Source of the DNA: Haloactinopolyspora alba
GTDB lineage: Bacteria; Actinomycetota; Actinomycetes; Jiangellales; Jiangellaceae
Assembly: GCF_003014555.1 (NCBI RefSeq)
Contig: NZ_PYGE01000014.1
Coordinates: 81,248 to 145,247 of the forward strand
DNA length: 64,000 nt
Direction: 5' to 3'
Part shown: positions 57,962 through 64,000 of the stretch, one piece after another
Numbering within the stretch: the first letter of the stretch is position 1
Layout of the letters: every line of letters begins with the position of its first letter
Notes under the pieces: generated by a model
Databases searched by the model: none
What the model saw: only the letters and a program-made list of their open reading frames with translations
What the model was told of the DNA's origin: nothing
Translations under genes and position numbers: made by a program

Positions 57962-60900
57962 GTGACTGACGACATCACCGCGGCCGACGACGTCGTGGGT
58001 CCCGGCGGCCGGATCGAGCCGGTCGACCTGCAGGTCGAGATGCAGCGCAGCTATCTCGACTACGCGATGACCGTCATCGTCGGACGGGCGCTGCCGGACG
58101 TGCGCGACGGGCTCAAGCCGGTGCACCGCCGGGTGCTCTACGCGATGTTCGACGGCGGCTACCGGCCGGAGCGCGGGTTCTCGAAGTGTTCGCGTGTCGT
58201 CGGCGACGTCATGGGCAACTACCACCCGCACGGCGACACCGCGATCTACGACACCCTGGTCCGGCTGGGCCAGTGGTGGTCGATGCGCTACCTGTTGGTG
58301 CAGGGCCAGGGCAACTTCGGCTCGCGCGGCGACGACCGCCAAGCCGCGATGCGCTACTGCGTCACCGGCGACACCCGGGTACGGACCGCGGATCTCGGCA
58401 CCGTGCGTATCGCGGACATCGTTCCCGAGGCGGAGCCGAATTCCGATACGGACATCGACCTCAAGCTCTTCGGCCGCAGCGGAGAGCTCGTCCACGCCTC
58501 GAAGTTCTTCCACTCCGGTGAGCACCCCACTCTGCGGTTGCGCACCAAGAACGGGTACGAGGTGACGGGGACGCACAACCACCCGGTCCTGACGCTGTCC
58601 CCTGTCGATGGCGTACCCACGCTGACCTGGAAGCTTCTCGGCGAGGTCGAGGCCGGCGACGTGGTGGTCGCGGCTCGTACCGAGGCGGCCGAGATGGGGT
58701 TGCCCGACGCTGCCGAGGTCGATGCCGCGGTTCTTGCCGGCGCGTTCGTCAGCGAAGGATTCGTCTCGTCCGAACGTGCCGGGTTCAACAACGTCGACGC
58801 CGAGTACTTCACCACGGTGCTCGACGCGTACGACGCGGTCGTCGGCGGTCCGCGATATGTCAGTGAGCGGCAGATCGCGTCCGGTTCCACGTTGCACGAG
58901 CTGGACGTGCAGGACCTCACGGCGCTCCGAGCCAGCGTGCTGGCGCCGATGACCGGCGACCGTAGCGCCGACAAGCGGGTCCCGGAGTTCGTGTGGGCGG
59001 CGACGGCCTCGGTGAAGGTCGAGTTCCTCCGCTCACTGTTCACCGGCGACGGTTCGGTGTCGAGCCTGCCCCGCGATTCGGTTCAGATCAGCTACTCCAC
59101 CCGGAGCCGGCAGCTGGCCGGAGACGTCCAGCAGCTTCTTCTCGAGCAGGGCATCGTGTCGAGCCTGTGTTTCTACGACAACGGCGAGATCAAGGTCGTC
59201 ATCGGGAACCGTCACGGCGCCGAACGGTTCGCCGAGCGTGTCGGATTCCTGGGGACGAAGCACGACAAGCTCGGGGCGGTACTCGGCGCATTGCCGGCCG
59301 AAGCGCGTGGGCTCGGCGCCGACCATGTTCCGCATCTGGCCGAGTTCCTGCGGCGCCCGGAATCTGCTCGGCGCTCCCCAGACCACACGTGGCTGAAACT
59401 CCACAACGTCGACCGTGTCGACCGGTGGGAACGGCGCTGGCCGGAGATCGCCGATCGACTCACCGACGAGGCGCTGGACGTCGTCGAACCGTTGGTCGAC
59501 GGACGGTTCTACTACGCGGAAGTGGCCGCGGTCGAGGACGCGGGTGTCCGCCCCGTGTACAGCCTCCGGGTCGACACCGACGATCACGCCTTCATCACCA
59601 ACGGACTGGTCAGCCACAACACCGAGTGCCGCATGGCGCCGCTGGCCATGGACATGGTCCGCGAGATCGACGAAGAGACCGTCGACTTCTCCCCGAACTA
59701 CGACAACCGCGGCGCCGAGCCGGACGTGCTCCCCAGCCGCTTCCCCAACCTGCTGGTCAACGGTTCGGGCGGAATCGCCGTCGGCATGGCCACGAACATT
59801 CCGCCGCACAACCTGCGCGAGGTGGCCTCCGGCGTCGATTGGTATCTGGAGAACCCGGACGCCGACAACGAGCAGCTGCTGGACGCACTGCTCGAGCGGG
59901 TCAAGGGGCCGGACTTCCCCACCAGCGGCCTGATCGTCGGCACGAACGGCATCGAGCAGGCGTACCGGACCGGACGCGGCTCGGTCACCATGCGTGCCGT
60001 CGTCGAGGTCGAGGAGGACAGCCGCGGCCGGACGTGCCTCGTCATCAGCGAGCTGCCCTACCAGGTGAACCCGGACGCGCTGACCCGCAAGATCGCCGAG
60101 CTCGCCGACAGCGGCAAGGTTCCCGGTATCGCCGACCTGCGTGACGACTCGTCGTCGCGTACGGGTATGCGGCTGGTGGTCGTGCTCAAGCGCGACGCCG
60201 TGCCGACCGTGGTCCGTAACAATCTTTACAAACACACGCAGCTTCAGGACACGTTCGGCTGCAACATGGTCGCGTTGGTCGACGGCGTGCCGCGCACGCT
60301 GTCGCTGGACGGGTTCGTGCGGCACTGGGTTGCTCACCAGGTCGAGGTGATCCGGCGGCGGACCGAGTTCCGGCTGCGCAAGAAGCGCGAGCGGCTGCAC
60401 ATCGTGCTCGGCCTGCTCAAGGCGATCGACGCCATCGACGAGGTCATCGCGCTGATCCGCCGGTCACAGGATGTCGACGAGGCGCGGACCGGCCTGATGC
60501 AGCTGCTGGACATCGACGAGGTCCAGGCGACGGCGATCCTGGACATGCAGCTGCGCCGGCTCACCGCGCTCTCGCGGGACGAGCTGCAGAACGAGCACGA
60601 CACGCTGATCGCCGACATCGCCGACCTCGAGGACATCCTCGCCTCCGACGAGCGCAAGCGGAGCATCATCCGCGAGGAGCTCGGCGAGATCGTCGACAAG
60701 TTCGGCGACGAGCGCCGCACCCGCATCGTCGCGGCCGAGGGTGACATGACCGCCGAGGACCTCATCCCCGAGGAGCCGGTGGTGGTGACGATCACGCGCG
60801 GCGGATACGCCAAGCGCACCAAGGCCGAGCTGTACCGCTCGCAGAAGCGCGGCGGCAAGGGGGTGCGTGGCGCCCAACTGCGTGAGGACGACGTCGTCAG

Positions 60901-61768
60901 CCAGTTCTTCGTCACGACCACGCACCACTGGGTGTTGTTCTTCACCAACCGCGGCCGCGTGTACCGGGCGAAGGCGCACGAGCTGCCGGAGCTGGCGCGC
61001 GACGCCAAGGGCCAGCACGTCGCCAACCTGCTCGCGTTCCAGCCGGACGAGAAGATCGCGCGGGTGCTGACCCTGCGCGACTACGAGCAGGAGCAGTATC
61101 TCGTCCTGGCCACCAAGAACGGCATGATCAAGAAGACCCGGCTCACCGAGTACGATTCCAGCCGCAGCGGCGGTGTGATCGCGATCCTGTTCCGTGAGGA
61201 GGACGACGAGCTCATCGGGGCCGAGCTGGTCGGCGCCGAGGACGATCTGCTGCTGGTCTCGCGCAAGGCCCAGGCCATCCGGTTCACCGCGACCGACGAG
61301 CAGCTGCGGCCGATGGGCCGGGCGACCGGAGGCGTGGTCGGGATGAAGTTCCGCGAGGGGGACGAATTACTCTCGATGTCCGTTGTGCGTGATGGAACCG
61401 ATTGGTACGTGTTCACCGTCACAGATGGTGGGTTCGCCAAACGCACCGCCGTCGAGGAATATCGTGTTCAAGGTCGGGGTGGTTTGGGTATCAAGGCCAT
61501 GAAGATAAACGAGGATCGAGGTTCGCTGGTGGGTGCGTTGGTTGTCGACGACAACGACGACGTGCTGGCGATCCGCGCTTCGGGCGGTGTGACGCGTAGT
61601 CCTGTGCGCGACGTCCCCGCCAAGGGTCGTGACACCATGGGAGTCAAGTACGTTGCGCTCGGCGAGGGTGACGCGGTGGTCGCCATTGCTCGCAACGCGG
61701 AGGACGAATCGGTGGTGGAGCCTGGACACGACAGCCCTGACACCGACGCGGAAGGTGATGGCTCGTGA
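57962..61768 (+). CDS. gyrA: DNA gyrase subunit A precursor with intein
   Basis: This is a 1268-residue precursor; removal of the 421-residue intein leaves 847 residues, the normal GyrA length. The N-terminal breakage-reunion domain shows [20 protein letters not shown] and [13 protein letters not shown]. The active Tyr is residue 132 (RQAAMRY), directly before the intein, and the C-extein starts [10 protein letters not shown]. The C-terminal domain has the GyrA box region ([11 protein letters not shown]). The GTG at 57962 follows GGAGGAACG. Splicing is essential, because the intein interrupts the active-site strand. The last codon region overlaps the next start. Confidence 0.97.
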   Translation: MTDDITAADDVVGPGGRIEPVDLQVEMQRSYLDYAMTVIVGRALPDVRDGLKPVHRRVLYAMFDGGYRPERGFSKCSRVVGDVMGNYHPHGDTAIYDTLVRLGQWWSMRYLLVQGQGNFGSRGDDRQAAMRYCVTGDTRVRTADLGTVRIADIVPEAEPNSDTDIDLKLFGRSGELVHASKFFHSGEHPTLRLRTKNGYEVTGTHNHPVLTLSPVDGVPTLTWKLLGEVEAGDVVVAARTEAAEMGLPDAAEVDAAVLAGAFVSEGFVSSERAGFNNVDAEYFTTVLDAYDAVVGGPRYVSERQIASGSTLHELDVQDLTALRASVLAPMTGDRSADKRVPEFVWAATASVKVEFLRSLFTGDGSVSSLPRDSVQISYSTRSRQLAGDVQQLLLEQGIVSSLCFYDNGEIKVVIGNRHGAERFAERVGFLGTKHDKLGAVLGALPAEARGLGADHVPHLAEFLRRPESARRSPDHTWLKLHNVDRVDRWERRWPEIADRLTDEALDVVEPLVDGRFYYAEVAAVEDAGVRPVYSLRVDTDDHAFITNGLVSHNTECRMAPLAMDMVREIDEETVDFSPNYDNRGAEPDVLPSRFPNLLVNGSGGIAVGMATNIPPHNLREVASGVDWYLENPDADNEQLLDALLERVKGPDFPTSGLIVGTNGIEQAYRTGRGSVTMRAVVEVEEDSRGRTCLVISELPYQVNPDALTRKIAELADSGKVPGIADLRDDSSSRTGMRLVVVLKRDAVPTVVRNNLYKHTQLQDTFGCNMVALVDGVPRTLSLDGFVRHWVAHQVEVIRRRTEFRLRKKRERLHIVLGLLKAIDAIDEVIALIRRSQDVDEARTGLMQLLDIDEVQATAILDMQLRRLTALSRDELQNEHDTLIADIADLEDILASDERKRSIIREELGEIVDKFGDERRTRIVAAEGDMTAEDLIPEEPVVVTITRGGYAKRTKAELYRSQKRGGKGVRGAQLREDDVVSQFFVTTTHHWVLFFTNRGRVYRAKAHELPELARDAKGQHVANLLAFQPDEKIARVLTLRDYEQEQYLVLATKNGMIKKTRLTEYDSSRSGGVIAILFREEDDELIGAELVGAEDDLLLVSRKAQAIRFTATDEQLRPMGRATGGVVGMKFREGDELLSMSVVRDGTDWYVFTVTDGGFAKRTAVEEYRVQGRGGLGIKAMKINEDRGSLVGALVVDDNDDVLAIRASGGVTRSPVRDVPAKGRDTMGVKYVALGEGDAVVAIARNAEDESVVEPGHDSPDTDAEGDGS
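58358..59620 (+). other. GyrA intein with LAGLIDADG-type endonuclease region
   Basis: Precursor residues 133-553 are an intein: block A CVTGDTRV (catalytic Cys1), block [10 protein letters not shown] (TxxH), and blocks [16 protein letters not shown] ending in His-Asn, followed by Thr+1 of the extein. The insertion point, after the catalytic Tyr, is that of the mycobacterial GyrA inteins. Two DOD-like motifs, [10 protein letters not shown] and [12 protein letters not shown], suggest a homing endonuclease. The first motif has Glu instead of Asp, which may or may not retain activity. Confidence 0.95.
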
Positions 61769-63117
61769 CGAGCAGCGGTGGGACCGGACGTCCCGCGAGC
61801 GACCAGGACGCCCGTGACACCAGCGTGTCGCCGTCCGACTCCGGGGCGAACGACGCGCCAACTGGCGGGAACGCCAAGGCCAGTGGTCCCATCGCCGCCG
61901 AGATGGCGGCCACCCTGCGGGCACAGGACGAGGGCAGATCGCCCGACGCCAGCGGGAACGGCCGGCCGCCGCAACCACCCGGCTCCGGCTCTGGCGGGCA
62001 GCGGCGGAAGAACGCCGACCAGTCGAGCAACGGGCGCGGGCAGAATCCGCAGGAGAAGCAGGCTCCGGACCCGGCTGTGAACACCCGCCGCCAGGCGCAG
62101 CAGGCGGCCGAGAACGAGCAGCCACGCGGCGCCGCGGCGGCTCGCGCCGCGACCAAGGCTGGGCGTACGCGCCAGGACAACACACCACGCACGGCCGAGA
62201 ACGCGACGCCGAACCCGTGGGCTCGTCCGCCGTCGCACGACAGCGAAAGCGGCCAGACGGAGTCGGCGGCGAACGCCGAGCCGCAGCAGGGGCAGCAGCA
62301 ACCGGCCGCGCCGTCGGCACCGGCGCAGCCGCCGCAGCCGACCACGCAGCAGCAGGACCAGCAGCAGGGCCAGCAGGCGGCCGCGGCGCCGGATCCCGCG
62401 CAGCGGCCCGCTCCGGTCCCGCCTCCGTCGTTGTTGGCCAAGCAGCGCCGGGAGTCCGGTTCGGCCGCGGCGGCGCCGGAGGTCTCGCCGCCGACCGCAC
62501 CGCCGGCGCCGACTCCCGCACCGGGTCCGGCGCAGGCTTCGCCCGGTCCCGGCCAGGCCGCACCTGGCCCCGGTCAGGGGGTGTCCGGCCCCGGTCAGCC
62601 TGTGGCCGGCCTGGCCCAGGGCGCTCCCGCCGCGGCGCAGGAGCAGCCGCCGGCGGCGGACACACAGGCCAGCATGGACGCGGTCCCCGCGGTCGAGGCT
62701 GCATCGGCGCGGCAGGCCCGTCCGGCGTCGGCTCGGCGCAGCGGTCGCATCCGTAAGGCCCGGCTCCGCCTGCTGCGGGTCGATCCGTGGTCGGTGATGA
62801 AGACGGCGTTCCTGCTGTCGGTCGCTCTGGGTATCACGCTGTTCGTGGCGGTCGCGGTGCTGTGGTCCGTTCTCGACGCCGCGGGGGTGTTCTCGTCCAT
62901 CGACGAGATCGTCACCGACATGACGGCCTCGGACAACAACGCGGGTATCGACATCAACCAGTATGTCGAGCTTTCCCGCGTGCTCGGGTTCACCACCCTC
63001 ATCGCCGTGGTCGACGTCGTGCTGCTCACGGCGCTGGCGACGCTCGGCGCGTTCCTGTACAACCTTTCGGCCAGTCTTCTCGGCGGGCTCGAGTTGACGT
63101 TGGCCGAGGACGACTGA
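61765..63117 (+). CDS. DUF3566 membrane protein downstream of gyrA
   Basis: This 450-residue protein has a long disordered N terminus (about 1-320, Ala/Pro/Gln/Gly-rich) and a C-terminal DUF3566 domain at about 325-450. The domain starts with [20 protein letters not shown], has two membrane helices and ends with [19 protein letters not shown]. Mycobacteria have an equivalent after gyrA. The GTG overlaps the gyrA end (GTGA). Function is unknown; an envelope or division link has been suggested for relatives. Confidence 0.88.
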   Translation: MTSSGGTGRPASDQDARDTSVSPSDSGANDAPTGGNAKASGPIAAEMAATLRAQDEGRSPDASGNGRPPQPPGSGSGGQRRKNADQSSNGRGQNPQEKQAPDPAVNTRRQAQQAAENEQPRGAAAARAATKAGRTRQDNTPRTAENATPNPWARPPSHDSESGQTESAANAEPQQGQQQPAAPSAPAQPPQPTTQQQDQQQGQQAAAAPDPAQRPAPVPPPSLLAKQRRESGSAAAAPEVSPPTAPPAPTPAPGPAQASPGPGQAAPGPGQGVSGPGQPVAGLAQGAPAAAQEQPPAADTQASMDAVPAVEAASARQARPASARRSGRIRKARLRLLRVDPWSVMKTAFLLSVALGITLFVAVAVLWSVLDAAGVFSSIDEIVTDMTASDNNAGIDINQYVELSRVLGFTTLIAVVDVVLLTALATLGAFLYNLSASLLGGLELTLAEDD

Positions 63118-63202
63118 TCGGTACGGATCGCAGCGACGGCGGCGAGTTTGGGTAGACCCGCCGTGGTGCGGTAATCTGCTTCGGCACACGAGATGTGTCC
63201 CC

Positions 63203-63279
63203 GGGCCTATAGCTCAGACGGTTAGAGCGCTTCCCTGATAAGGAAGAGGTCACTGGTTCAAGTCCAGTTAGGCCCACCA
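63203..63279 (+). tRNA. tRNA-Ile (GAT), CCA encoded
   Basis: The acceptor stem pairs GGGCCTA (63203-63209) with TAGGCCC (63269-63275), followed by ACCA. The anticodon arm CTTCC-CTGATAA-GGAAG reads GAT. The T arm carries GGTTCAAGTCC. A tRNA-Ile after the gyrase genes is standard in actinobacteria; the usual neighbouring tRNA-Ala is not seen in the remaining 700 bases. Confidence 0.97.
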
Positions 63280-63371
63280 GCACGATCACCACCGCCACGA
63301 TTCGTCGTCAGTGACCAGCACGGATCTCCGAGCATCCGTTGCGAGAGGCGAGAATTGGGTACTCCCCAAGC

Positions 63372-63533
63372 ATGGTCACTCTTGTAGTCGTCTTGCTGGC
63401 TGGCTGGTTGGTGCTGTCGATCGTGGGGTTCGCGATCGAGGGCCTTCTCTGGCTCGGCGTCATTGGAGTCGTACTGTTCGTGGCCACCGCGATCGTCGGC
63501 TGGCTGAGGCGTTCCGCCCATCGAAAGGCGTAA
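63372..63533 (+). CDS. small two-helix membrane protein
   Basis: This 53-residue protein is almost entirely two membrane helices (VTLVVVLLAGWLVLSIVGFA; LLWLGVIGVVLFVATAIVGW) with a basic C terminus (RRSAHRKA), the style of actinobacterial stress-induced hydrophobic peptides. The ATG at 63372 has no strong site; a TTG at 63339 is possible. Confidence 0.6.
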   Translation: MVTLVVVLLAGWLVLSIVGFAIEGLLWLGVIGVVLFVATAIVGWLRRSAHRKA

Positions 63534-63597
63534 TCAGCCTGCGGGTCGTCAGCCGTGAAGGCATCTCCACCATCGTCAGCTCGTCAGTGGACACGAC

Positions 63598-63675
63598 GTG
63601 AGTGTGCAGGTGCGCATCGCCGCAGCCGGCGACGTGGACGCGATCGTCTGGCGCCGGCTGGAGTTCGGCGGTTGA
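63598..63675 (+). pseudogene. possible GNAT acetyltransferase N-terminal remnant
   Basis: A 25-residue frame (VSVQVRIAAAGDVDAIVWRR then LEFGG) reads like the first strand and helix of a GNAT acetyltransferase before a stop. Nothing of the remaining fold follows. It may be a decayed gene or chance. Confidence 0.25.
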
Positions 63676-63781
63676 GCCACGGCACGTCGATCGCGACCGT
63701 TTGCGACGCCACATGTCGCGGGAGAGACCGGCTGCGTTAGTCTCACCGGAGATGGCGACCACCGTCTGGAGGGCGGATCAC

Positions 63782-63946
63782 GTGTTCAACAAGAAAGTCC
63801 TGCTGGGGGCTCTGCTGGCAGTTGCCGGGTACCTCGGCTACCGCCGTTACCAGTCCGGGCAGGCTGAGCAGGATCTGTGGGCCGAGGCCACGGATCCGAT
63901 TCCGCCGGCCGACCCATGTCCGCAGACGCGCACGTTCCGAACTTGA
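63782..63946 (+). CDS. DLW-39 family small protein
   Basis: This 54-residue protein has an N-terminal membrane helix (VLLGALLAVAGYLGYRR) then the diagnostic AEQDLWAEATDPIPP. The GTG start lies 8 bases after GGAGGG. The family is a short conserved actinobacterial protein found near the gyrA/tRNA-Ile region; its function is unknown. Confidence 0.88.
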   Translation: MFNKKVLLGALLAVAGYLGYRRYQSGQAEQDLWAEATDPIPPADPCPQTRTFRT

Positions 63947-64000
63947 AGTTGACGCATCGTCAACCAATACCGTCGTCGTCGGATCGGAGAGACCGATCCG

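Noticed and set aside
63460..63762. Minus-strand frame opposite the small membrane protein and GNAT-like remnant
   Set aside because: No ribosome site, no domain, and it overlaps better-supported plus-strand features.

Overview
This is a high-GC actinobacterial chromosome segment centred on the replication origin. The order murJ-sigM-anti-sigma-trxB-trxA ... cwlM ... ddl-parB-parA-rsmG-jag-yidC-yidD-rnpA-rpmH | dnaA-oriC-dnaN-gnd-recF-dciA-gyrB-gyrA-DUF3566-tRNA-Ile is the classical actinobacterial origin neighbourhood. Frequent GTG starts, GGAGG ribosome sites, ATGA/GTGA overlaps, a mycobacterial-type gyrA intein site and Tad pilus genes point to a filamentous or soil actinomycete. A Jiangellales/Nocardioidales-like genome is my guess; the genus cannot be fixed from this window alone.

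Layout. (1) 1-5.6 kb: the 3' part of murJ fused to a pseudokinase and an extracellular domain, sigM with its zinc anti-sigma factor, and the trxB/trxA pair, closed by a strong hairpin. (2) 5.6-26.9 kb: an accessory block. It opens with a structured non-coding stretch containing a long imperfect inverted repeat. An FtsK-type ATPase operon with membrane and coiled-coil partners follows, then a Gram-positive type IV secretion-like locus: a degenerate FtsK/TraB-type ATPase, a lytic transglycosylase-CHAP hydrolase, J-domain and YbjN proteins, VirB6-, VirB4-, TcpE/VirB3-, small VirB2/TcpD- and TcpC/VirB8-like proteins, and a sigma-like regulator. No relaxase, integrase or replication gene is visible, so this looks like a resident secretion or translocation machine rather than an intact conjugative element. 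(3) 27.2-37.2 kb: a Tad/Flp pilus operon (CpaB-like SAF protein, CpaE-like ATPase, TadA, TadB, TadC, Flp pilin, two TadE-like and one TadG-like pseudopilin), ending in a membrane-tethered LysM-SARP/BTAD protein. (4) 37.2-39.5 kb: a decayed SnoaL-like gene and a lipoprotein/secreted-protein pair. (5) 39.7-49 kb: the conserved origin-left genes cwlM, aminotransferase, ddl, parB, parA, rsmG, jag, yidC, yidD, rnpA and rpmH. (6) 49-64 kb: dnaA, oriC, dnaN, gnd, recF, dciA, gyrB, gyrA with a 421-residue intein, a DUF3566 protein, tRNA-Ile(GAT) and a DLW-39 small protein.

How it fits together: the origin genes handle initiation (DnaA, DnaN, DciA), segregation (ParAB with five parS-like sites within about 12 kb), supercoiling (GyrAB), membrane insertion (YidC/YidD) and cell-wall control (MurJ fusion, CwlM, Ddl). 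The roughly 34-kb block between trxA and cwlM interrupts a gene order that is contiguous in Mycobacterium and close in Streptomyces. It adds two envelope-spanning machines (T4SS-like and Tad) and an uncharacterised FtsK operon. Those are the best places to look for undescribed biology.
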